From: Aristolochia californica
Taxonomy: Eukaryota; Streptophyta; Magnoliopsida; Piperales; Aristolochiaceae
DNA: 64,000 nt
Assembly (NCBI GenBank): GCA_029961685.1
Contig: JARWKL010000006.1
Coordinates: forward strand, 3,100,001 to 3,164,000
Direction: 5' to 3'
The notes below the pieces were generated by a model. It ran no database searches, was not told where the DNA came from, and was given only the letters and a program-made list of their open reading frames with translations. Position 1 is the first letter of the stretch. Each line of letters begins with the position of its first letter. This document shows positions 48,801-60,472 of this stretch, in pieces. Made by a program: the position numbers and the translations under genes.

Positions 48801-51746
48801 CAGATTTAGCATAGGTTACACAATTGAAGGCCTGCTCAAAGGTGGAGACATAATTATTCGACAACAACTAGGCTCAAATGGCCTCATACTCAGGTTTGAG
48901 ACCATCAAGAAACCGAACCTCTTGAATCTTATTCTTTTCCTTATGAAATTCATCTGCATTAGTAGTAAATCGATGAAAAATAATAATTTCTTGTAGAGTA
49001 CCTCCCATTTCAGTAAAATAGTCAGTAATTGATTGATTACCCCTTTGCATGCTGAAATACTTCAAATATAATTCATACACCTTTAACAAATTTCTTTCTT
49101 GAGATAGAATAGATGAAAGTGCATACTATATTGCTTTAGAAGTTCCACTACTCTTAACCTGATCACTGAATGTTGGTTCCATACTATTAACTAACCAGGT
49201 CATCACCTGATAATCTTCAGCCTCCTAGTCCTCAATCAGGGATCTGGGGGGATCATCCTTAAGAGATTCCACCTTTCTCTTCGCCTTCAAAAACATAAGC
49301 ACACATCTAAACCAATTCACAAAATTCTGTCCATTTAATGTTATAAAAGTAATTTGAATAGAATAAGAATTTCTACCATCTGAACTTTTAGTAGGTTAAT
49401 CAGAGCTACACAACCTTGCTAGCTTCAGCCATTTTATCTCCAAACAGCGCCTAATCAATCCACAAGCAAAGCTAGCATACTTTGAATAAGACACAAAATA
49501 CTCCAAAGAAGAAACCTTGTTTGCACAGATCTAGTGGGTTTCACACACCTTAGATTAGGTCATAGAAAGACAAATCTGTCAGCTATAGTAACAGATCTGT
49601 AATAACACACCAGAAATCCTCAGATCCACCAAAAGTTCCAAAAACATCACAAAATTAGGGTTGATGCAGGGATGATGTAGGCACAGAATAGATGATGTAG
49701 ACAGTATTCCAGTATAGAAGCATTAGACAACCCTCTAGAGGGGCAGTAGTAGAATAATAGACTGATCAATCAGCAGAAGAAGCCATCAACCAAATAGTTA
49801 TAGCAGAAACATGTGGAAAAATCAGACCTTAATCCCACCCGTATATGAATTGCGAAGAATCTTCCTGTAAAAACATTGAAACCTGAAAGAAGAGAAGAGG
49901 AGATTGCAAAAAGAACTTCCCAAGCTTGAGATGTAGCCCTCTGATACCACGTAAAGTTTGAGATTTAGATGCAAGAGAGAAGACAGAAGAGAAAAAGACA
50001 AAAATGAGAAAAGGACAGAAGAAAAGCAACATGAGTAGGGTAGGGGGAGAATTCGAACCCTAACCTAATTTATATTACTTAACTGAAGAAGGGACGAAAT
50101 GGATAGAATGCCCCAAAATACAAGAACACATAATACACTACATATAAAAGCATAAAATGAATAGAACATAGACGAGACTTATGGATCAACTTCCTATACT
50201 GCTATCTGACCACCAGAAGCAGCTATCACATAAGTGAAAATACCAAAAACACCCTAATCTCATTTTCTAACAACTGTATTTCAGTTCAAACTGGTAAAAC
50301 CTCTACAGTGGCTTTCAAAGTGCACCAAATTACTGTCTTAGAAAATGGTCCTTCTGGTATAGAGGTTACTGACTAGACTTTTCACCAGTTTCCCCACCAA
50401 GTGTCCAACTGCATTTGACCAAAGAGGTCAATTAAAACCAACAGAATACCATCTCCAAAACTTGGGCAGATGAATACCACACCTCAAGGAATGAGAAAAA
50501 ATGGCAAGAACAATTGATCAGAATAGTTAATGTTTTCACCAATGAGATCAAACAAACCATTTTTTTAATGAGATCAAACAAATCAATAGAACTCATAGAA
50601 CATGGACAATTGAGTTCCAATTGAGCAGGGATTAAATGCCTAAAAACATTTTAACCGGATTGACAAAGACGCATTTAAATAACCAATTTCAACAAAAGCA
50701 TGAGGCTATCAATCACTAGAGGTTATCATTTAAAGTCTTTATAAAAGATCAAGGATGGACTTTCAGACTTGCTCCATATAGGTGTCAATGCAATAAGTTG
50801 TCGGGAACGTAGGGGAATGAAAGGAGGAAACAATGATCCTGAGTAACAACATTCGCCCTTGAAAGGCAATGAAAGGGAATTATTACTTTTCATCACGAAG
50901 TTCACCATCTTCTAAGTTTGTGGGAAATGTCAACATTACAAGGTTGCAACCATTAACCTAAAGAAGGCAAATTTGCAATGTAGAGGACACTCAATCACAC
51001 CCTTACTTGCACACCTAAGTGGTGCATAGGAAATTTTTACTCAATTTTTGGGATCAATCAACGTAAAAGCTAGAAATTAAGGAATCCCAAAAGGAGAATC
51101 TTAAATTCTCATGTAAGCATACTGCCCTTCTGATATCTAAAACCTTATTCCCCACAGAGTTCCTTATCCTAGAGTTTACGAAGAATAACTGAAGTTAACG
51201 AGTAAAGTTGGATAATGTAGATAGAGTAACGTCCCGAGATCAGCTATTAGTGTAGCTGACTCGATAGCTAGAGAAGGGTGACCCTCCAATCTCTCGTTGT
51301 ATGGAGCTTGTAAACTTTAAAGTAAAATTTTCACCCTCTTAAAAAAAATTGGATATTTAATTCAGTGAGTAGCACCAAGAACTAACGCATTATCTGTCCC
51401 AAGACTTCAAAGCACACTTCCGCTTCAACCTGTGTTCCTTAAGCATTAGGATTATTCTAAAACCATTATATCTTATTATTAACAATGGCAAATGGTCCTG
51501 AACCAGAACAAGCAAAAAAGAGATGAAAACCTGAACACCGCCTTGTCCGAAACTGCACGGAGCAAGAAGAGGTCCCGGATGAGTTTTTTCCACAGGCACG
51601 GGTACCTGAACGCTGAACCTTTTGGTGGGGCCACGAGGACGAGCCTCTTCCTTATGTTCACGATCTTCATCATCTTCCTCGTTGGCTTCGTGGCTTTCAT
51701 CTTTGAGCAAGCCAAGAATTCCCGCTAGCCTTCTCAGAAATTTCAT
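42887..51746 (-). CDS. Conserved small plant protein of unknown function
   Basis: Two minus-strand exons, 51531-51746 and 42887-43117, join in phase 0 to 148 residues; the intron is 8.4 kb. The junction gives the continuous [20 protein letters not shown]. Exon 1 codes [20 protein letters not shown], an amphipathic basic start, then an acidic-basic linker and [19 protein letters not shown]. Exon 2 codes [13 protein letters not shown] and [17 protein letters not shown]. The acceptor has a strong pyrimidine tract ending TTTGTTCAG. I recognise the family as an uncharacterised plant protein but cannot name a function. Its place beside AP2M suggests it could match the unnamed Arabidopsis neighbour At5g46620 (memory, unverified). 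The intron holds a copia element and a TRIM, so transcription must cross both. A small exon I missed remains possible. Confidence 0.72.
43667..43989 (-). mobile_element. TRIM element (minus strand)
   Basis: Two direct LTRs, 43667-43783 and 43872-43989, about 118 bp each, run TGTTAAGG..TTAACA on the minus strand. Between them (88 bp) are a primer-binding site like TGGTATAAGAG (complement at 43861-43871) and a polypurine tract GTGGGGGAA. No coding capacity. Possible 5-bp duplication: GGGAT left and TGGAT right (four of five match). It shares its family with the TRIM at 55474. It lies in the intron of the 148-aa gene, in the same orientation as that gene. Confidence 0.88.
44875..45209 (-). repeat. 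3' LTR of the minus-strand copia element
   Basis: The minus-strand LTR starts TGTTAGAAAATGAGAC (45209) and runs to about 44875. It is preceded by a polypurine tract TTGAGGGGCA (45210 onward) and flanked outside by ACTGT (44870-44874). Confidence 0.88.
49950..50272 (-). repeat. 5' LTR of the minus-strand copia element
   Basis: It aligns over its length with 44875-45209 (GTAAAGTTTGAGATTTAGATG, ACAAGAACACATAATACACT, CATTTTCTAACA). The original TG..CA end is decayed differently in each copy (CG here, TA in the other). Confidence 0.9.
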
Positions 51747-52578
51747 CTGCCTTCTTCAAAGTCCCCAGCAGAAATAGAAAGAAAACACCACAGGGAAAGA
51801 GCAAAACCGATACTGGGTATTCTTCGATCAGATGCTGCCGAGCGTCTTGGATTGTGTGAACAGCGTCTGACTTGACAGTTAAGCAAGAAAAGCAGATGAA
51901 GGCCGATCGGAATTCGGAAACGTTGCTCTGAGATCTCTCGTTCGGTATTAAATAAATACACGCATCCTCTCTGTCCAGACGTTCGCGAAGAGTTCTTCCA
52001 GTTAAAAAGCGATAGATCCACTAAGCGTGTAAGTAAGGTGAGCAACGACGCATCACGCGAGTCAGCATGGCATCGCTTGTGATTCGTCGAAAATGAAGCA
52101 ATGTATCTGCCCACGTCATCCGAGTAGGAAATTTTGCTTTTCGTACGAGTGAATACGTAATTTATTTCACAGCTTGTCAGACGCGACTTACGCCGTGCTT
52201 AAGATAATGCGTCTATCTACCAAACAGACACGTACGAGGACTCTGTCACGTGTGACACCGAAGGCGAAAAAGAAAGCCTCGGAGGAGAAAATTAAGCAGC
52301 TGCTGGTGGAAATTTCTCATTTCACTGCCCGTCGGGTCTCTCTTTCAATCCTCAGTCGACGACGAGAACGACGACCAAATCTGCCGGAAAAAGTCTTCTG
52401 ATAGAGCGCCGCTCGGAAATCTAGATCTGTATGCTGCGTAGTGCTGTTGTCGTTATCGCTCCTGCGGTGATTTGCTGTCGTTTGTTTTCTTTCTCATGAT
52501 AATCCGGAGATCCAACCTCTGTTTTTGAGATTTGTGTGTCATCGGCTTCAGCTCCGATCCTAGATTGCTGGATCCGAA
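51747..52578. promoter_or_regulatory. Shared divergent promoter region
   Basis: This 830-base interval separates the starts of the 148-aa gene (-) and AP2M (+), so it must hold both promoters and 5' leaders. Several ACGT cores occur (about 52110, 52230, 52247). No TATA box is clear, which suits housekeeping genes. The frame at 52174-52401 is unsupported. Confidence 0.5.
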
Positions 52579-55500
52579 ATGCCTGTCGCTGCTTCGGCTA
52601 TATATTTCTTGAATCTCCGAGGGGACGTTCTCATTAATCGCCTCTATCGCGACGATGTCGGGTAAAGCCCCTCCCCATACGTTTCTTGTTTTTTCTATAT
52701 GCCTTTTTTTCTTCTGAAGGATTCTTATTCACGGCCTAAATTGCTTATGTTTAAATTTTTTTTAATCAATATGTAATATTTAGAGTTTAGGATGGACGGC
52801 AATGTATTTAAGCGATTAGTTGGGCTTTGGTGGATCCAAGCTTTCAGTTTTGTTTTTTACAGAATAATCATAAGCAGATAGAAGTATTCATGCTGCTCAT
52901 TCAGCTCATCCTTGGTTAAGAATCTGGATTCTTGAAAAGGAACTACTGAATTGCGTGAACTTAGATACGTCCAGCAATTTGTTGATAACGCAAAGTCTTT
53001 TCTGTTTTATCTAGTCTTTTGCTCAAAATAGAGGGGTCGTTTGGGAGAAACAAATGTTGGCGGTTCATGTTGATTAAAACTCACAGTTCTGCTTGTGGGA
53101 AGTCTGAAGACTGAAACTGGAAACTAGAGATGTAGGTTGGAGAAAAACGTCTTTTGCAGTATCTTTCGATGCTTATACCTTAGTAATGTTAGTCATTTTA
53201 AGGACAAAATCGCAGTTAAAGTCCTTCCAAGAAGTATTTTTGAAAAGAGAAGGAATCTTCATTTCTTTTGCTGTGATAGTAGAAAAGAAGGCCCTTTTCT
53301 TGCATTTGTGACTGCTGTGTCATCTGGACTGCCCTTTTCCTTACAGCAATATGAATATTTTTCTAATAAATTATTTAAAATATTATGTTTGTAAACTTTT
53401 TTTTTGAATTCATGAATCTCTGTATTAATTGGATATTTAACTTGTTGGCTGCTGCAGCGGTAATATGGTGGATGCATTTCGGATGCATATACTGCAAACG
53501 AAGGATCTGGGTACATGCCCTGTTCGTCAGATTGGAGGTTGCTCTTTCTTTTACATGAGAATAAGCAATGTGTACATTGTCATAGTTGTCAGCAGCAATG
53601 CCAATGTTGCATGTGCATTCAAGTTTGTTGTAGAGGTATCATCCATCCTTTATGAGTTAACTTCAGTTGCAAATTGATAAAGTTGAGTAGCGGTTATTTT
53701 AGGCTTTCTGTGTCTTAATTTTGTCAAACCACATTACTCTGTATTATAACTTATTGATGTGTTACCATTTCATCAGTATGTTGTGCTCAGTCCAATTGTT
53801 CATAGCACTTATTAAAGCTCAGTCATGTACCTCAAGTTTAAATGGATTTTCATCTGCAAAAAATTTTGATACAGTTGACATCTCATTTTGTGAGCAGGCA
53901 GTTGCATTGTTCAAATCGTACTTTGGTGGGGCATTTGATGAGGATGCTATTCGTAATAACTTTGTTCTTATTTATGAACTTTTGGATGGTATGGTCCTTT
54001 ATTCATATATTTATCTGCTATTTTTAGAAACTGAAGGCATTTAGAAAAAAACTTGATGTTAGAATATGCTAATGTTGGAATCTCGATAAGGTCTATTGTC
54101 AAGTAGAAAATTAAGAAAATATATATATGAATGTTGGTGTTTTCTTTTGTCAATTATCTGAGAGTTCTAGTATCCTCCCTTCTTATGCAGAAATTATGGA
54201 TTTTGGTTACCCCCAAAACCTTTCTCCTGAAATTTTGAAGCTGTATATCACACAGGAAGGAGTTCGTTCACCATTTTCATCCAAGGTCAGTGTCTAATAA
54301 GCATCTTCTACAAAAGAAGGGTCGGTATATAAGAAGGGGTAGATCAATCTCTCATTGTTAGGATCCCCGTCTCTTAGCTCTTTTTGTTTTGATGCTGACC
54401 TTTTGGCCTTTTAATAAAATCACCTTTCCAAAAAAAAAAAAAGAAGCATCTTCTGCAAAATTTAAGGATGCATTTGACTGAGGGGAGGGGAGGGGAGAAG
54501 GCAGGCAGAATAGAATTGGAATTTCAAATAGCGGGCTTTTTAGTAATGCATTTGTGAACCAGGCCATTATCCTGCTCTTTAGAGTTTAAGGGAGCAATTT
54601 GCCAGAAAACAATCATCAGAGAAACTATTCGACTTACAGGCTTCAGAAAAAGTTCAATGAGATTCCTAACTGGGGAATACAAAATGACAAATAGAACATA
54701 ATTATAAAATTCAGTAAGATTTAACTATATACAGTGCCTTGTTGTCCCTAAAAGAAAAGGCTAATTAGATCCAAAATTTATGAAACTACTCACACAGCTG
54801 CAGTCTATTCCCTTCAGTTAACACTAACTGGGAGATAAAATAGTAAATACCATTGTGGAAGGTTATTGTATCTTCTCTGAATTATGGGCCTATGGACCCG
54901 TTACAAGAGACATAATACTCTTTTTTAAGAATATATTTATATTTCTTTTCTCATGTCCTAGTTAGTGTTAACTAACAGAAGTAGATGGCAAGAGGTGGGA
55001 GTGATAAAATTTTGAAACTAAGAGGTGGTTTCACAAAATTTCAGGTAATTTCCATTGTAATAGTTACCAAATTTATAAGCATAATATGTTTAAAAGTAAC
55101 TTATAAAAGATAAACATTAAAGAATGACAAAATACCCCTCTTTGTAATGAACAGTAATGATATTAGAAAATATAAACATGCATAACTTACCAAACTCTCT
55201 TAAAAGTTCATCTTCAAGGATACTTCAATTTTTATATGATATGAGTAAAGTATAAACTACCCATCAATAGTAGACAGCCAACAATCTGTATTTCAGTATT
55301 AGCTCAACAAATATGGGATATGTCCATGATGGATGCTGCCATTTAAATATTCCTTGATTGTTGTAACTGTGTTAATTTCATGTATGAGCTTCATACTTTC
55401 TTTTGAGTTACATTAGTTTACTATCCTTGAGTCTTGAAAATCTATTCTGTAATATCGCTGTAAACATTGTTTCTAATACGGATAGTCCCACACACATTAG

Positions 55501-58500
55501 TGAGTACGAAGATCTTGCATTTATTAGTTGGCAGAAGAGGTTTCCTAAGTGGTTAGTCATTTTAGGATAAGGCCTTGGACCCAATTTAACATGGTATCAG
55601 AGCAAGGTTCTCATATGTGAACATCCACCCAAATTATCCACGTGCCACCACGTGAGGGCCTCCGCCCAAATTATCCACGTGTCTATACATGAGGGGGAGT
55701 GTTAAGGATAGTCCCACATACATTAGTGAGTACAAAAATCTTGTGTTTATTAGTTGACGGAAGAGGTTTCTTAAGTGGCTAGTCATTTTAGGATGCCTTG
55801 GTCCCAATTTAACAGTTTCCATTGTATATGTGCTGAAATTAAGCATATTAGATGAGATTGAGATATTCTAGAGGGTCCTACAGCACTAACAAAGTTGGTG
55901 AACATTATTTTAAATAGGCCCATGGCCAACCTTGGTGAAGATTTCATGGCACCTGCCTGTAGTTGCTATTGGTGATCTGATCAATTGCAAGCCTCAGTAA
56001 CACCAGATTTCTGATGTTTTCGAATATAGTGTAAACACACTATTTTTTGTGTTAATTAAAAGTACAAAAACTTTATGGTATTTTTTTAAAAAGGGTTAAA
56101 ATACATATACTTATATGTTCATGGGACTCTCGTTTTTGAATGGTGAAGATGTTATTGGAGACTGAAGAAACCAAGTAAACAATCTCATGAACTTTTAATT
56201 TCATATGACTTCCTATGTTCATAAAAAAAAAAAAACTTATGAATTTTGTGAGTTTCAGATGAGGTTTAAAAAGTTTAATTTCACTAGTTCAAATTTTCTC
56301 TATGCAAAATATGGTTGACCAGTAATCTTTATAAGTAGATTAAGTTATGTTAATTCACTAATTTCTCAAATTTTTATAAATTAACAGCCGACAGACAAGC
56401 CCGTTCCCAATGCAACTCTCCAAGTAACAGGTGCTGTTGGTTGGCGGCGTGAAGGCCTTGTGTATAAGAAGAATGAGGTCATCTTTTTCTCTTTTGCTTG
56501 CTATACTTTATAACCATGCAAGACTTTGGTCCAAGGTTGACAGAGTTACTCTTTTCCAGGTTTTCTTGGATATTGTGGAGAGTGTGAATCTACTCATGTC
56601 TTCAAAAGGTAAGCATGTTAGTCAAGTCATTCATTTTTCTTGGTTTCTTTGCATATTGAATTTGATTAAGGTGTTCAATACCTTGGTGAAATATGTTTTG
56701 TGTCTTCAGGTAGTGTTCTGCGATGTGATGTGACTGGAAAGGTCCTCATGAAGTGCTTCCTTTCTGGGATGCCTGATTTGAAATTGGGTTTAAATGACAA
56801 AATTGGTCTTGAGAAGGAATCACAACTCAAGGCTCGCCCCTCTAAAAGGTATCTATGATATCCTACTTTCTTTTTCTGGAATGACAAGGAACATAACATT
56901 TGCAAACCTTCAGTTCTTAGGTTCTCTTTGTATCTCTAAGTATACATAAATTGTGCTTACTGCATTTTTCCTCTCTTGATGATTAATGACTTTTATTCCT
57001 GCACTTTCAATTGTTTCTGGATAGGATATTATTAATTAACTGTTAGAACCTGGGTTGTCTGAGCCAGAACTGGGACTCAATTCGGGTCCTTGAAAATTCG
57101 AGTCAGACTGGGGTGAGTGTGACTGAGACTTGCGAGTGCGGTAGCGGACCTGGGAATGAGTAGGGGTTGACTCACCCTGAATAGAAGGGTCGAGCCTGAC
57201 CCCCTGACCTGACCTAACTTCTCCTCAATCCAAGTTGACCTGGCTGAGTTGTGGGTTCGACTAAGCAAGTCGTAAAACCATGGTTAGAACTTCTTGTCAT
57301 AATGAACCAGATTTCCATAAGATAACTCTATGTTTATAGATTTCTGGAAGAAAAAAAGGTACGTCTATGCTTAATAGCTCCAGCATTTTTGGACATCATA
57401 TGTTGTCTATTGATATATGCTAAGTCAACGTAGTCATTGTTTGAATTGTATAAATTGCTATTGGAGATTATAATTTCCTTTTACAGAAAATCTGTTCTCT
57501 TATTGATGTGTAAACCTTTTACTCATTTGTTTAAACTATTTCCTTCGGCATTTTTTATCTAAATTCTGATTGAAGACACCCTTTATTTGCAAGTAACTAA
57601 TCATGAATTTTACTGCACCTCTGTCGGATATATCCAGTCTTTGCACTCATAGATGTATTTCGTTCACGGTAAGACCTACCGTTTGGAAGACTCTTGCAGT
57701 TTTGTTACCTTCTAACTGGAGCTGCTACTTTTAAAAATTTTATTTTTTCAGTGGAAAGACCATTGAGCTGGATGATGTTACTTTCCATCAATGTGTTAAC
57801 TTAACAAGGTTCAACACAGAGAAAACTGTCAGTTTTGTTCCACCAGATGGTGAATTTGAACTGATGAAGTAAGTTTCTCATTCCCCTACTGCTGCTCTTG
57901 CATCTAGGTCTATATTCTCAGAAATTTTTGTTTATTTCAGCCAGGACTGGATAATTACATACTGTTCTCCTTGTCATCTGTTACTGTCTGCTAGTTAACT
58001 CATCTAGCGAAACCTTCTGGAATATGTCACATAGTTTGTTTGTTGTGGATCTCAACTTTAACACCATACTGATAACACCCCTGATAGGTACCGAATCACT
58101 GAAGGTGTAAATCTTCCATTTCGAGTGCTGCCAACAATTAAGGAACTGGGTAGAACACGGATGGAAGTGAATGTTAAGGTATGTAATTCGCACTGCATGT
58201 CTCATCATGCAGTGAATGAAACTGGAAATGGAATCATTTTTCATCATTCTCAAAAAATTTGGCACTGCATAGAAGGAGGGCAATTCTCTCAAGTGACTTG
58301 GTTCTGCTCTAACAAATGCTAGCAATTTGCAGGTGAAAAGTGTCTTTGGTGCAAAAATGTTTGCACTTGGAGTCGTCGTTAAGATTCCTGTCCCAAAGCA
58401 AACGGCAAAGACAAGCTTCCAAGTGACTACTGGGCGTGCCAAGTATAATGCTGCTATTGATTGCTTGGTCTGGAAGTAAGACCCATTTGCCTGAAATGAT

Positions 58501-59598
58501 TAATTTTAGAATTCTTGTTTCTACTACGTGTGGTTGTTCAAATTTTAAGGACCCTTTGTGAAGGTTCTACTTCTGCTCGTGCAGATTTTTCAGTTTGTAT
58601 ACAGCATGTGTAAATTTTACTTATGAGCAGTGAGTTTTAAGTTAATGATATTCCATATGGTGAACATGTAGCATGTCTCATTCCAGCTTAAAGTTTATTT
58701 ATGTCAATTTTTGTGCATTACAATGAATGTTCTCAATCTTGCAGAATTAGAAAGTTCCCTGGACAAACTGAACCAACAATGAGTGCTGAGGTCGAGTTGA
58801 TCTCGACAATGGCAGAAAAGAAATCATGGACAAGACCACCCATTCAAATGGAATTTCAGGTATTGTACAATGAGAATTCTTAAGCTATTTTATGTATTCT
58901 AAATGCAATAAGATATGTGACCTCTTGCAAACTAATGCAATAGTTTGTTCACTAATATGATGCAAATTTGTAGGATGTGTAATTTCTTTTCTGCTCTTAA
59001 TTTGTGCTTTTTCATACATACAATACTGATCCCCTTGAGCAACTTTTTTTCTAGTGAGAATCTTTCACCTTGGTCTCAATTTCTTCCTTTGTTGTGGAGG
59101 AACAGTTTTGTTCTATTTTGTCTCACACGTTTCACCTTTCTTTTCACAATCACATGGATAATTCGTCCATTCTTTTTCTGTTCCTTAGGAAAAGTGATTG
59201 TCAATTATTTAGAAGTACTGGGAGCTGTCATGAAAATGATTAACATTCCATTACTTAGCTAGTATAAGTTCGGATTCAGCTTGGGCACTCAGCAAGTTTT
59301 CAATCCTGCCGTTACATTAACAGTTTTCACTCGTACAAGCCAGAAATTAAGTGATTGAGTTAGTGGCAAACTTGATTTTGCAGGTTCCTATGTTCACAGC
59401 ATCTGGCTTAAGGGTCCGATTCCTTAAGGTAAAATTGAAACAACTCACACCGCTATTCTTTTTGTATGATTGGTACCGATATCTAAACGATTTGGTATTT
59501 CGATAATGTATTGACAGGTTTGGGAGAAGAGTGGATATAACACAGTCGAGTGGGTTCGCTATATCACAAAAGCTGGGTCATATGAGATTAGATGTTAG
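52579..59598 (+). CDS. AP2M: AP-2 complex subunit mu (clathrin adaptor)
   Basis: Thirteen exons (52579-52661, 53458-53635, 53898-53988, 54191-54285, 56388-56477, 56560-56608, 56710-56848, 57752-57868, 58088-58178, 58333-58475, 58745-58859, 59384-59428, 59518-59598) total 1317 bases. They encode 438 residues, the length I recall for Arabidopsis AP2M (At5g46630), and all phases fit. The N-terminal longin-like half starts [20 protein letters not shown] and includes NIVY-type [40 protein letters not shown] and the [17 protein letters not shown] linker. The mu-homology domain reads [51 protein letters not shown] and [20 protein letters not shown], ending IRC. It binds Tyr-based sorting signals and PI(4,5)P2 in clathrin-mediated endocytosis at the plasma membrane. 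Introns 1 and 4 are long (0.8 and 2.1 kb). Confidence 0.97.
55474..55814 (+). mobile_element. TRIM element with perfect target duplication
   Basis: LTRs 55474-55591 and 55700-55814 (118 and 115 bp) share TAGTCCCACA.ACATTAGTGA, AGAAGAGGTTTC.TAAGTGG and CCAATTTAACA. A perfect primer-binding site TGGTATCAGAGC follows the first LTR (55592-55603) and a polypurine tract GAGGGGGAG precedes the second. The 108-bp interior has a duplicated CCCAAATTATCCACGTG. GTTTC flanks both sides (55469-55473, 55815-55819). No coding. It sits in AP2M intron 4, sense to the gene, and belongs to the same family as 43667-43989. Confidence 0.95.
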
Positions 59599-60472
59599 AG
59601 ACAAAGACGCCTGTTGTTTGACTATTGACAATTTTCTGCAGACTTATTCGAGGGGGGAAGCTCAGCCAGTGGCCAAAACTGCAAATCTGGTTTTGCATTG
59701 TTGATAAAGTGAACTACCCAATTATCCCCCACTAAAAGAGCGCCTCATGTTATATTATTCTTGTATTATTTTGCTACAACATTGTTTCTTTTTTTCTTTT
59801 TTCTTTTTTGGAGTGGAGATATCTTTCATTTTTTGGTGTGGGAGTTTAGAATGGAATAGTCGTTGTGTAAGCGCTGAGTAGCTCGATTTTAACAAATTGG
59901 CTGGTAGCCATTTCAAAGTTTGGTTTGAATGTTGCTTCGTCCTGGCCTCAACAAGAGTCCCAGAGAGTGCAGGGGTCGTATGTTTTGCACTAAATTAGAC
60001 AGTTGATTTCATATGTTTCGCACAACCCAGAATTGGGACCTAAATCATGAACTCTATAAAAGTCAAGAGTAATAGGAACACATTCAGTAAATTATTGGAT
60101 CAAGGTCCAACTCGTCTCGATGAAAATTGTTTCTTCACACATAAAAGTCGGCAGAAGTGAACTTCTATTCTTTACACAAATCTCATGTTAAGAGAGTCTG
60201 TTGTTTGTGAAACTGCTTAGGGCCATAAGCAGCTTTTCTTATACTCACATGCTTAGTACAACTACAAATAACAAAAACCTTAGCAGGACATCTTCTTGGA
60301 AACAAGGAAGAACATGATCTGCTTCCTAGAAAGCTTAAATACGTCTAACATGTAATGAAAACTTGTCATAAAGTACAAATTCTAGATCTAATCCTGTCCG
60401 GAGCCTCCACTTCCCCAAGGGCACAGAAGACTCGAGGCTTCAAGCTTCCCATAATCCAAGAGATTAAGACTT
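59599..60472. other. Convergent 3' intergenic (AP2M / AHL)
   Basis: Contains the AP2M 3' UTR to at least about 59890 and the AHL 3' UTR from the other side. No additional gene seen. Confidence 0.5.

Larger units (their letters stand above)
44875..50272 (-). mobile_element. Structurally complete, dead Ty1/copia element
   Basis: Flanked by a 5-bp target duplication ACTGT (44870-44874 and 50273-50277). Minus-strand order: 5' LTR 49950-50272, primer-binding site (complement CTCTGATACCA, 49939-49949), gag (about 48670-49440, MEP/VKSSG and [12 protein letters not shown]), protease with intact [10 protein letters not shown] (about 48350-48380), integrase (47186-47660, [13 protein letters not shown]), RT (45834-46589, [15 protein letters not shown] at about 46200), decayed RNase H (about 45420-45830) and the 3' LTR. 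Stops and frameshifts separate all domains. It inserted in the intron of the 148-aa gene in the sense direction. The two LTRs differ by several substitutions and small indels, so insertion is not recent. Confidence 0.93.

Noticed and set aside
55592..55603. TGGTATCAGAGC (and complements at 511 and 49939) as a tRNA gene
   Set aside because: These are primer-binding sites next to LTRs; no cloverleaf surrounds them.
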